From Clostridiales bacterium (GTDB taxonomy: Bacteria; Bacillota; Clostridia; Oscillospirales; Oscillospiraceae): a stretch of 5,622 nt of DNA. The stretch covers positions 1-5,622 of the forward strand of contig JAJQHP010000023.1 in NCBI GenBank assembly GCA_021199695.1, written 5' to 3'. Both the position numbers and the translations under genes were made by a program. Below, piece by piece: positions 1 to 5,622 of the stretch (positions are counted from its first letter, which is position 1; each line of letters begins with the position of its first letter). Below the pieces are notes generated by a model. The model searched no databases and had not been told where the DNA came from. It was given only the letters and a program-made list of their open reading frames with translations.

Positions 1-1569
1 GGCCAGCACCTCCTGGTCCTCGTTGCCCCAGGGATAGGTGCGGCGGTTGAAGGGTTCATCAAAGCCGGGCATGCCCGCCTCATCGCCGTAGTAGACGGTG
101 GGAGCGCCGGGAAAGGCGAACAGCACCGCCAGCCCCAGCCGCAGCCGTTTCCAGCCCTGCTCCCGCTCCTGGCCGGTCATGACGTAGGTGGAGCGGGTCT
201 CCTTGCTCCACTCGTACCGCTGGGAACCGGTCCCCAGATAGGTCAGGATGCGCAGGGTGTCGTGGGTGCCAAGGGCGTTCATGGCGGAGTAGAAGGCGAA
301 GGGGGGATAGTTCTCCCGAAGGGTCTCCATCCGCTCCCGGAAACCGGCCCCGTCGCCCCCCAGAAGGAAGTCGATCAGGGCGGAGCGGAAGGGGTAGTTC
401 ATCAGCCCATCCAGGTGGTTGCCCAGCAGATGCTTCCGCCGGACGCCGTAGGCCACCTTGTTGGAGCCGTCCTCCCACACCTCTCCGATGACCACCGCCT
501 CCGGGTTCTCCTCCCGGACAGCCTGGTGGAGGCCATAGATAAAGTCGTCGGGCAGCTCGTCGGCCACGTCCAGCCGCCAGCCGTCCGCTCCCGCCCGGAG
601 CCACTTGCGCACCACCGAGTCCTCCCCGCCGAAGATGAATTCCCGGTAGGAGGGGCAGTGCTCGTTGACGGCGGGGAGGGAGTAAATACCCCACCAGGAC
701 TCATATTCGTTGGGCCAGTTGGTGAAGCAGAACCAGTCGTAATAGGGGGACTCTTTGCTCTGCTTTGCCCCGTCGCCGGGATAATAGCCGTCCCCGTTGA
801 AATAGCGGCTGACATAGCCGGTGTGGTTGAATACGCCGTCCAGGATGACCCGGATGCCCCGCTCATGGGCCGCATCGCAGAGGGCCTTAAAATCCTCGTT
901 GCTGCCCAGCATGGGGTCCACCCGGTCGTAGTCCGCCGTGCCGTAGCGGTGGTTCTCCGCCGCCTCGAAGATGGGGCAGAAATAGATGGTCTCCACCCCC
1001 AGGGAGGCGATGTAGTCCAGCTTCTCCTGGATGCCCTTCAGATCGCCGCCGAAGAAGTCCCGGTTGCGCACCTCGCCCCGCTCGTTGGGACGCCACTCCG
1101 GCTCGCTGTTCCAGTCACCGTGGACGGTGCGGCCCCCCACCATACCCATGGGGCTGGGTACCCGGCTCCGGTGAAACCGGTCTGGGAAGATCTGGTAGCA
1201 CATTCCCTGGCCAAACCAGTCGGGGACCCGGTCGGTGGGGTCATAGACGGTGAGCTGATAGGGGCCCAGCTCCTGATACTGACCGTTGAGGCCCGTCAGC
1301 TGAAAGGAATACCAGATCAGCCCCACATAATCCCCCACCGGCAGGCGACCGGAAAACACGTCGATGCCCCGGTCGGTATCCGTCCAGGTCATGGGATACT
1401 CCCGGACGCGGTCGTTGTCCGCCTCGAACCGGGCGATCAGCTTGCCCCGGGAAAACCCCTCCCGGCGGAGAGGACGGAGCTTCAGCTCCACTGCTGTCCC
1501 CGGCGTCACCGCCCCGTAGGGATATTTATACTCCTCGCTCCGGGAGTTGTAAGTCTGGTTGTCATACAT
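1..1569 (-). CDS. GH13 alpha-glucan hydrolase, neopullulanase/cyclomaltodextrinase type (3' end cut by window)
   Basis: Predicted cytoplasmic enzyme that hydrolyses alpha-1,4 (possibly also alpha-1,6) bonds in maltodextrins, cyclodextrins or pullulan-derived sugars. It reads open for 523 codons from the ATG at 1569 to the window edge without a stop. Residues about 5-112 look like the N-terminal beta-sandwich typical of this group, followed by the hallmark MCYQIFPDRF and the DFFGGDLKGI segment. The four GH13 motifs are intact: DGVFNH (D244, N248, H249), GWRLDVADE (R332, nucleophile D334), VIGEVW (acid/base E363) and GTHD (H436, D437). A late YYGDEAGMPG also fits. The C-terminal beta domain should lie beyond the edge. 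There is no signal peptide, so it probably acts on imported oligosaccharides. An ATG at 1578 is also in frame, but the ribosome binding site touches it, so 1569 is preferred. It has its own promoter and seems independent of comM upstream. The family is secure; substrate preference cannot be read from the sequence. Confidence 0.93.
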   Translation of the reverse strand, partial: MYDNQTYNSRSEEYKYPYGAVTPGTAVELKLRPLRREGFSRGKLIARFEADNDRVREYPMTWTDTDRGIDVFSGRLPVGDYVGLIWYSFQLTGLNGQYQELGPYQLTVYDPTDRVPDWFGQGMCYQIFPDRFHRSRVPSPMGMVGGRTVHGDWNSEPEWRPNERGEVRNRDFFGGDLKGIQEKLDYIASLGVETIYFCPIFEAAENHRYGTADYDRVDPMLGSNEDFKALCDAAHERGIRVILDGVFNHTGYVSRYFNGDGYYPGDGAKQSKESPYYDWFCFTNWPNEYESWWGIYSLPAVNEHCPSYREFIFGGEDSVVRKWLRAGADGWRLDVADELPDDFIYGLHQAVREENPEAVVIGEVWEDGSNKVAYGVRRKHLLGNHLDGLMNYPFRSALIDFLLGGDGAGFRERMETLRENYPPFAFYSAMNALGTHDTLRILTYLGTGSQRYEWSKETRSTYVMTGQEREQGWKRLRLGLAVLFAFPGAPTVYYGDEAGMPGFDEPFNRRTYPWGNEDQEVLA

Positions 1570-1578
1570 GGCACTCAT

Positions 1579-1585
1579 CCCTCTC
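1579..1585 (-). promoter_or_regulatory. Ribosome binding site that decides the GH13 start
   Basis: On the minus strand GAGAGGG directly abuts the ATG at 1578, leaving no spacer. It sits 9 nt before the in-frame ATG at 1569, which is a normal distance. This favours a protein starting MYDNQTYNSR rather than MSAMYDNQ. Confidence 0.6.
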
Positions 1586-1605
1586 GGTCTGTTGTCATTA
1601 CGATA

Positions 1606-1635
1606 GGGCATCCGCTCCGTCTGGAGCAGATGCCC
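1606..1635 (-). repeat. 30-nt inverted repeat / hairpin in the GH13 gene leader
   Basis: On the minus strand GGGCATC and GATGCCC form a 7-bp outer stem. After one mismatch, GCTCC and GGAGC form a 5-bp inner stem around a 4-nt loop (AGAC). It lies just downstream of the predicted -10 box, so it would be the very first part of the mRNA or an operator over the start point. No T-run follows on either strand, so it is not a normal terminator. Confidence 0.7.
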
Positions 1636-1639
1636 TGTC

Positions 1640-1668
1640 AGTATAACACACAATTTGCCTGGTGAAAA
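1640..1668 (-). promoter_or_regulatory. Sigma-A type promoter for the GH13 gene
   Basis: On the minus strand TTTTCA (1668-1663, 4 of 6 matches to TTGACA) and TATACT (1645-1640, 5 of 6 to TATAAT) are separated by exactly 17 nt. The start point would fall near 1633, giving a leader of about 64 nt to the ATG at 1569. I saw no convincing catabolite-repression (cre) box beside it. This supports separate transcription of the GH13 gene even though comM lies upstream in the same direction. Confidence 0.6.
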
Positions 1669-1704
1669 GGAAAAAATTGGGCGGCTCTACCCGGGTGTAC
1701 GGCA

Positions 1705-3219
1705 TCACTTGAAGTACTTGCTGGTGCGGTAGCCGATGGCCTCCGCCAGATGGAGGGCGGAGATCTGCTCCGCCCCCTCCAGGTCGGCCACCGTCCGGGC
1801 CACCCGGAGGATGCGGTCGTAGCTCCGGGCGGTCAGACCCAGCCGCTCGAAGGCCTGGCGGAGCAGGGTGTTCCCCGCCTCGTCCAGGACACAGTACCGG
1901 GACAGCTCCGGCTGGCCCATGTGGGCGTTGCAGTCCACCCCGGTCCCCTGGTAGCGCTGCCGCTGCCGCTCTCTGGCCCGTTCCACCCGCTCCTTGATCT
2001 GGGCGGAGGACTCCCCGGTCTTCCGGTGGCTCAGCTCTTCGTAGCTCAGGGCGGGCACGTCCACCTGGAGGTCGATCCGGTCCAGCAGCGGACCGGACAC
2101 CCGGGAGCGATACCGCTCCACATCCCGCTGGGTGCAGCGGCACCGCCCGTCGTCGTAGCCGTACCAGCCGCACTTACAGGGGTTCATGGCGCAGACCAGC
2201 ATGAACTGGCTGGGATAGACCACCGTCCCCGCCACCCGGGAAATCTGTACCTTTCCGTCCTCCAGCGGCTGACGGAGCACCTCCAGGGCGTCCCGGCTGA
2301 ACTCGGGCAGCTCATCCAGGAAGAGGACGCCGTGATGGGCGAGAGAGACCTCTCCCGGCCGGAGCAGCGCCCCGCCTCCTGCCAGGGCGGGAGGTGAGAC
2401 GGTGTGATGAGGGGAACGGAAGGGCCGCTGGGTCGCCAGTGGGTGCTCCGCATCCAGCTGCCCCGCCACGCTCATCAGCTCTGTGACCTCCAGAGCCTCC
2501 TCCTGGGTCATGTCCGGCATGATGGAGGGGATGCGCTTGGCCAACATACTCTTTCCCGAACCGGGAGGGCCCACCATGAGCAGGTGATGTCCTCCGGCAG
2601 CGGCGATCTCCGCCGCCCGCTTCACCTGGGCCTGACCCTTGATGTCGGCAAAGTCGGGGACCGGCTCCGCGCCGGGCTTTGGCGTCCAGGGGGCGGCGGG
2701 GGCGATCTCCGACCGCCCGCAGAGATGGTCTGCCAGCGTCTCCAGCCGGTCCACCGGATAGACCGTCAGCCCCTCCGCCAAGGTGGCCTCCGGGGCGTTA
2801 TCCCGGGGGACGAATAGGCGTTGGATGCCCGCCCGCCGGGCGGCCATGGCCATGGGCAGCACCCCCCGCACCGGGCGCAGCTCCCCGGAGAGGGAGACCT
2901 CCCCCAAAAAGGCGCAGTCCTCCAGAGAGGCGAAAATCTGTCCGCTGGCGGAGAGGATGCCCACCAGGATGGGCAGGTCGTACACCGTCCCCTCTTTCCG
3001 CCGGTCCGCCGGGGCCAGGTTGACGGTGATCCGCCCCACCGGGAAGGTGAAGCGGCAGTTTTTCACGGCGGCCCGGACCCGGTCCCGGGACTCCCGGACG
3101 GCGGCGTCGGGCAGGCCCACCACCTCGAACCCGGGCAGCCCCGGGGCCAGATCGCACTCCACCCGCACCTCGTAGCCAGAGATGCCCTGGAGGGCCAGGG
3201 AACGGACGCTGACGACCAT
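1705..3219 (-). CDS. comM: ComM / YifB family AAA+ ATPase (Mg-chelatase-like)
   Basis: Member of the ComM/YifB family, described as hexameric AAA+ motors. In naturally competent Gram-negative bacteria ComM drives branch migration of incoming DNA during recombination; the family is also widespread in non-competent species. At 504 residues it is full length. The N-terminal Lon-like/ChlI domain (about 15-140) carries GLPGFEVVGLPDAAVRESRDRV-type family sequence. The ATPase core has Walker A GPPGSGKS (217-224), the RPFRSPHHT segment, Walker B VLFLDELPEF (298-307; D302, E303) and SGPLLDRIDL (375-384). Between them is a CxC...CxC cluster (C348, C350, C360, C362) that could bind a metal. The last about 90 residues match the usual C-terminal Mg-chelatase-like helical domain. 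A GTG at 3228 is also in frame, but the ribosome binding site overlaps it, so the ATG at 3219 is chosen. It follows the HD gene by 15 nt and is probably co-transcribed with it. Confidence 0.96.
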   Translation of the reverse strand: MVVSVRSLALQGISGYEVRVECDLAPGLPGFEVVGLPDAAVRESRDRVRAAVKNCRFTFPVGRITVNLAPADRRKEGTVYDLPILVGILSASGQIFASLEDCAFLGEVSLSGELRPVRGVLPMAMAARRAGIQRLFVPRDNAPEATLAEGLTVYPVDRLETLADHLCGRSEIAPAAPWTPKPGAEPVPDFADIKGQAQVKRAAEIAAAGGHHLLMVGPPGSGKSMLAKRIPSIMPDMTQEEALEVTELMSVAGQLDAEHPLATQRPFRSPHHTVSPPALAGGGALLRPGEVSLAHHGVLFLDELPEFSRDALEVLRQPLEDGKVQISRVAGTVVYPSQFMLVCAMNPCKCGWYGYDDGRCRCTQRDVERYRSRVSGPLLDRIDLQVDVPALSYEELSHRKTGESSAQIKERVERARERQRQRYQGTGVDCNAHMGQPELSRYCVLDEAGNTLLRQAFERLGLTARSYDRILRVARTVADLEGAEQISALHLAEAIGYRTSKYFK

Positions 3220-3224
3220 TGCAC

Positions 3225-3231
3225 TCACCTC
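3225..3231 (-). promoter_or_regulatory. Ribosome binding site that decides the comM start
   Basis: On the minus strand GAGGTGA lies 5 nt before the ATG at 3219 and overlaps the alternative GTG at 3228, which rules that GTG out as a likely start. The site begins 3 nt after the HD gene's TGA, so translation of comM may be coupled to termination on the HD gene. Confidence 0.7.
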
Positions 3232-3234
3232 AAA

Positions 3235-3819
3235 TCAGACGTTGTCGTTTTCCAGGAAATAGGTGGCCTCCATATCCGCCACCGACAGGGCGAAGGCCAG
3301 AGGGTACATCTGGAGCGCCTTGCCCACGGTCCCCTTGTCCTCGCTGCCGGAGAAGCCCATGTGGTAGCGGATGGCAAAGGCCTCCTCCCGGGTGAGCCGG
3401 AGGTAGCCGTTGACCACATAGACGCTCTTCTCCCCGTGACCGTAAGGCATGGGGTCGTCAAACTGATAGGAGGGCACCTGGGTCCACTTGCCGTCCTCCC
3501 CCTTCACGTTGCGGAAGGTCTTTTTGTAACAGCCCGCCTTGCAAACGTCGTGGAGCAGGGCCACCAGGGCCACCGTCTCCTCGGAGTACTCCAGGCCGTA
3601 CAGCTCGTTCACCCGCTCCCGGGCCAGATAGTCCACCAGACAGTGATAGACGTTCAGGCTGTGCTCGCACAGCCCGCCCTCGTAGGCCCCGTGATACCGG
3701 GCGGAGGCGGGGGCGGTGAAGAAATCGCTCTTGTTGGTGAGATAGTCCAGCAGGGCGTCCGCCCCCTTCCGGGTGATCTTCTCCCGGTAAATTTCGATAA
3801 ATTCCTCTTGACAGGACAT
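3235..3819 (-). CDS. HD-domain metal-dependent hydrolase of unknown substrate
   Basis: A 194-residue soluble protein that is essentially one HD domain. The visible candidate ligands are H53 (in GGLCEHSLNV), H90-D91 (in ALLHDVCKAG), H128 (in YGHGEKS), H153 (in RYHMG) and D182 (in SVADMEA). The order H...HD...H...H...D is that of HD phosphohydrolases able to hold two metal ions; the GG.xEHS...LLHDxxK layout recalls the HD part of YhaM-type 3'-5' exoribonucleases. The OB-fold domain of YhaM is absent. Known HD proteins cleave phosphoester bonds in nucleotides or nucleic acids; the substrate here cannot be told. The ATG at 3819 has AGAAGGGAG 9 nt upstream and a strong -10 box about 40 nt upstream. 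The gene leads a probable two-gene operon with comM. It could also be a nucleotidase or a nucleic-acid phosphodiesterase. Confidence 0.9.
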   Translation of the reverse strand: MSCQEEFIEIYREKITRKGADALLDYLTNKSDFFTAPASARYHGAYEGGLCEHSLNVYHCLVDYLARERVNELYGLEYSEETVALVALLHDVCKAGCYKKTFRNVKGEDGKWTQVPSYQFDDPMPYGHGEKSVYVVNGYLRLTREEAFAIRYHMGFSGSEDKGTVGKALQMYPLAFALSVADMEATYFLENDNV

Positions 3820-3856
3820 CGGAAAACGCTCCCTTCTGTGGGGTGTAATATGTAAA

Positions 3857-3865
3857 ATTATAGCA
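3857..3865 (-). promoter_or_regulatory. Extended -10 promoter for the HD-comM operon
   Basis: On the minus strand TGCTATAAT is a perfect TATAAT with the extended TGn. Nothing resembling TTGACA lies 16-18 nt upstream (that stretch is GC-rich), so it would rely on the extended -10. The start would be near 3850, giving a leader of about 30 nt. Confidence 0.65.
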
Positions 3866-3898
3866 TACCTCCCGCCGCTCCGCCACAGTTGTCGGCAA

Positions 3899-3912
3899 AT
3901 TTTCGGGAAAAT
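3899..3912. repeat. 14-bp AT-rich dyad between the divergent promoters
   Basis: ATTTTC and GAAAAT flank a 2-nt centre. The dyad sits in the -40 to -62 zone of both predicted promoters, where an activator or an UP-like element could act. A perfect 6+6 dyad is expected by chance about once in a window this size, so only its position is suggestive. Confidence 0.3.
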
Positions 3913-3935
3913 CAGTTTCTTTGTTTCCGGCGGTG

Positions 3936-3944
3936 TGATATAAT
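3936..3944 (+). promoter_or_regulatory. Extended -10 promoter for zapA and the U32 gene
   Basis: TGATATAAT contains a perfect TATAAT plus the extended TGn. The hexamer 17 nt upstream (TTTCTT, 3916-3921) is a poor -35. Transcription would start near 3951 and give a leader of about 63 nt before zapA. Confidence 0.65.
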
Positions 3945-3994
3945 GATGAAAGATATGGATAAAGGGACGGGACCATCAGCCCCGGCCGTTCTCA

Positions 3995-4010
3995 GCACTC
4001 CGGGAGGTGC
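3995..4010 (+). promoter_or_regulatory. Small hairpin that could cover the zapA ribosome binding site
   Basis: GCAC (3995-3998) can pair with GTGC (4007-4010), with one more G-U pair possible inside. This places much of the ribosome binding site GGGAGGTG (4002-4009, 4 nt before the ATG) in the loop or stem. The stem is only 4-5 bp, so a real effect on translation is uncertain. Confidence 0.3.
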
Positions 4011-4013
4011 CTT

Positions 4014-4346
4014 ATGAAAGAGAAAATGAACGTCACCATCGCAGGCTCCACCTATACCCTGGTCACCACCGACGACCCCGCCCATGTGGAGCAGGTGGCC
4101 GCCCAGGTAGACCAGATGATGACCTCCGTCATCCAGCAGGCCAAGGTCTCCGCTCTGGACGCCGCCGTGCTGACGGCGATCAATGCGGTGGACTCCGCCG
4201 TCCGAGAGCAGCAGACCAGCCAGGGCCTCCGGGACCAGATGAAGGACAATCTGGAGGAGAACCGCAAGCTCCGCCAGGAGCTGGCCGACGCCCGCCGGGA
4301 GATCACCCGGCTGAAAAAGAATCCGAGAAGCAGCGCTTCCAACTGA
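4014..4346 (+). CDS. zapA: Cell division protein ZapA
   Basis: ZapA binds FtsZ in the cytoplasm and bundles its filaments, helping the Z-ring assemble at mid-cell. This 110-residue protein has the usual layout: an N-terminal strand pair (NVTIAGSTYTLVTTDD, about 6-21), a helix with the family-typical HVEQVAAQVDQMM (about 24-36), the SALDAAVLTAINAVDSAVRE helix (46-65), then a long charged coiled coil to about residue 101 used for dimer/tetramer formation. The tail LKKNPRSSASN is short, basic and probably disordered. The start is supported by GGGAGGTG 4 nt upstream. It is first in its transcript and is followed after 61 nt by the U32 gene, an arrangement I recall from other Clostridia. The family match rests on pattern rather than on catalytic residues, but length, layout and context agree. 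Confidence 0.88.
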   Translation: MKEKMNVTIAGSTYTLVTTDDPAHVEQVAAQVDQMMTSVIQQAKVSALDAAVLTAINAVDSAVREQQTSQGLRDQMKDNLEENRKLRQELADARREITRLKKNPRSSASN

Positions 4347-4355
4347 CGTATTTTG

Positions 4356-4381
4356 GCGTGTCGGGACGACGTCCCGCACGT
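4356..4381 (+). repeat. Bulged 11-bp hairpin between zapA and the U32 gene
   Basis: CGGGAC (4362-4367) pairs with GTCCCG (4371-4376) across the 3-nt loop GAC. Past one bulged T (4361), GCGTG pairs with CACGT, the last as a G-U pair. It fills almost half of the 61-nt gap. No U-tract follows, so it is unlikely to be a standard intrinsic terminator; RNA processing, transcript stabilisation or attenuation are possible roles. Confidence 0.65.
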
Positions 4382-4407
4382 TGAGCGACCACAAGAGGGG
4401 AACGGAC

Positions 4408-5622
4408 ATGATGGAAATACTCTCTCCCGCCGGCTCCTATGAGGCGGTGACCGCCGCCGTCCAGAGCGGGGCGGACGCCGTCTATCTGGGGAGCAAGGCT
4501 TTCAACGCCCGGCGAGGGGCGGCCAATTTCGACGACAACAGCCTCCGGTCTGCGGTAGAATACTGCCATCTCCGGGGCGTAAAGGTGTATCTCACCCTGA
4601 ACACCCTGCTCAGCGACCACGAGCTGCCCCAGGCCGCCCGGCTGGTCTCCCTGTGCAGCGAGATCGGGGTGGACGCCCTCATTGTCCAGGATCTGGGGGT
4701 GGTGCGGATGGCCCGTCAGGCAGCCCCTGACCTCCCCATCCACGGCTCCACCCAGATGACCGTCCACAGTCTGGACGGGGTGCTGGCCTGCGCCGCCCTG
4801 GGGATGGAGCGGGTGGTGCTGTCCCGGGAGCTGTCCCGGCAGCAGATCGCCTCCATCTGCCACCGCTCCCCCATCGAGATCGAGGTATTCGTCCACGGAG
4901 CCCTGTGTATGTGCTACTCCGGCCAGTGCTTCCTCTCCTCCGCCATCGGGGGCCGGAGCGGCAACCGGGGGATGTGCGCCCAGCCCTGCCGGATGATGTA
5001 CGGCTGGGGCGGCAACGCCGACAGCTACCCCCTGAGCCTGAAGGATATGTCCCTGGTCCACCACCTCCGGGAGCTGGAGGAGATGGGGGTGGCCAGTGCC
5101 AAGATCGAGGGCCGGATGAAGCGGCCGGAGTATGTGGCCATCGTCACCCGGGTCTATGCCGACGCCCTCCGGGAGGGCCGTCAGCCCACCCAAAAGGAGC
5201 TTGACGACCTGACCGCCGCCTTCAACCGTCAGGGCTTCACCGACGGCTATTACATGGGCAGAACCGGCCCGGAGATGTTCGGCGTCCGGGAAAAGGAGCA
5301 GGTCCCTGAGCGGCTCTTCGCCCAGACCCGGCAGGAGTACCGCCGGGAGCACCCATGGGTACCCGTTCGCTTCTCCCTGGAGGTAAAGGCAGGCCGTCCC
5401 CTCCGGCTGCAGGTGGAGGACGATCTGGGGAATCAGGTCACTGCCGAGGGCCCTGTCCCCCAGCAGGCGGTTCACCACGCCGCCACCGATGAGGAGCTAT
5501 GCCGCCAGCTGGAGCGCACCGGCGGCACCCCCTACTTTGCCGATGAGGTCGAGACGGAAATCGACCCCGGTCTGGCCGTCTCCCTCTCCGCCGTCAACGG
5601 TCTGCGCCGGAGGGTGCTGGAC
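4408..5622 (+). CDS. U32 family 'peptidase' with DUF3656, RlhA-like RNA hydroxylation protein (3' end cut by window)
   Basis: The U32 family was named for a collagenase-like protease, but characterised bacterial members hydroxylate RNA: RlhA makes 5-hydroxycytidine at C2501 of E. coli 23S rRNA, and TrhP acts on uridine 34 of tRNA. The reading frame is open for 405 codons to the edge. The U32 signature is complete at 159-176 (E159, F161, H163-G164, C167, G171, C173, S176). More cysteines at 169, 190 and 194 give a set of the kind thought to hold an iron-sulfur cluster in relatives such as UbiU/UbiV. HGSTQM (112-117) and KIEGRMKRPEYV (from 232) are also family-typical. Residues from about 318 (GTPYF, VSLSAVNGLRR) look like the start of DUF3656, which RlhA has and TrhP lacks, so RlhA-like is preferred. 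The first of two adjacent ATGs is used, 7 nt after GAGGGG. It probably shares a transcript with zapA. Confidence 0.92.
   Translation, partial: MMEILSPAGSYEAVTAAVQSGADAVYLGSKAFNARRGAANFDDNSLRSAVEYCHLRGVKVYLTLNTLLSDHELPQAARLVSLCSEIGVDALIVQDLGVVRMARQAAPDLPIHGSTQMTVHSLDGVLACAALGMERVVLSRELSRQQIASICHRSPIEIEVFVHGALCMCYSGQCFLSSAIGGRSGNRGMCAQPCRMMYGWGGNADSYPLSLKDMSLVHHLRELEEMGVASAKIEGRMKRPEYVAIVTRVYADALREGRQPTQKELDDLTAAFNRQGFTDGYYMGRTGPEMFGVREKEQVPERLFAQTRQEYRREHPWVPVRFSLEVKAGRPLRLQVEDDLGNQVTAEGPVPQQAVHHAATDEELCRQLERTGGTPYFADEVETEIDPGLAVSLSAVNGLRRRVLD

Noticed and set aside
262..1665. 467-codon open frame on the plus strand opposite the GH13 gene
   Set aside because: It lies antisense to a GH13 gene with all catalytic motifs intact, has a repetitive V/G/P/A-rich composition and matches no family. 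High GC at third codon positions leaves few stops on the opposite strand.
1671..1704. Possible intrinsic terminator after comM on the minus strand
   Set aside because: There is a T6 run (1676-1671), but the sequence before it forms only a 3-4 bp stem (GGGT/GCCC), plus a loopless palindrome ACCCGGGT. That is too weak to call a terminator, so read-through from comM into the GH13 gene cannot be excluded.
2821..3855. 344-codon open frame on the plus strand spanning the comM / HD boundary
   Set aside because: It crosses two well-supported opposite-strand genes and their junction, with a composition typical of antisense frames in GC-rich DNA.
3951..4013. T-box-like or riboswitch element in the zapA leader
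   Set aside because: GGGACGGGACC looked briefly like a T-box core, but the conserved GGGTGGNACCGCG is absent, as is a terminator/antiterminator pair, and the leader is only about 63 nt.
4303..5478. 391-codon open frame on the minus strand opposite the U32 gene
   Set aside because: It is the antisense shadow of the U32 gene, low in complexity (H, G, L and P-rich), with no recognisable domain.
1..5622. Mobile element, CRISPR array, tRNA/rRNA or defence system
   Set aside because: No terminal inverted repeats with a transposase, no regularly spaced direct repeats, no tRNA-like cloverleaf and no defence-type proteins were seen. The five genes account for most of the window and have similar composition throughout.

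Overview
The window is GC-rich chromosomal DNA with Firmicutes-type expression signals: GGAGG-like ribosome binding sites, TATAAT boxes with an extended TG, and a GH13 / comM / HD / zapA / U32 gene content familiar from Clostridia. The protein sequences and high GC would fit a gut member of the Oscillospiraceae (Flavonifractor or Lawsonibacter type). That placement is inferred from style; no marker gene is present to fix it.

The layout is two divergent blocks. The left block is on the minus strand. In transcription order it holds an HD-domain protein (3819-3235), comM (3219-1705), and, after a 135-nt gap with its own promoter, a GH13 alpha-glucan hydrolase that runs off the left edge (1569-1). 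The HD gene and comM are packed so tightly that the comM ribosome binding site follows the HD stop codon almost directly, so they are very probably one transcript. The right block is on the plus strand. It holds zapA (4014-4346) and a U32 'peptidase' with the start of a DUF3656 domain (RlhA-like), which runs off the right edge (4408-5622).

The blocks are separated by a 194-nt divergent control region (3820-4013). It holds two back-to-back extended -10 promoters and a small AT-rich dyad between them. Two further short inverted repeats stand out: a 30-nt hairpin at the predicted 5' end of the GH13 mRNA, and an 11-bp bulged hairpin between zapA and the U32 gene.

Functionally this is mostly housekeeping: intracellular alpha-glucan breakdown, DNA branch migration (ComM), a metal-dependent HD hydrolase of unknown substrate, Z-ring assembly (ZapA) and probable RNA hydroxylation (U32). 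I found no mobile element, CRISPR array, tRNA, rRNA or defence locus, and no clear new system. The points worth a second look are the RNA hairpins, the HD-comM pairing and the zapA-U32 pairing.
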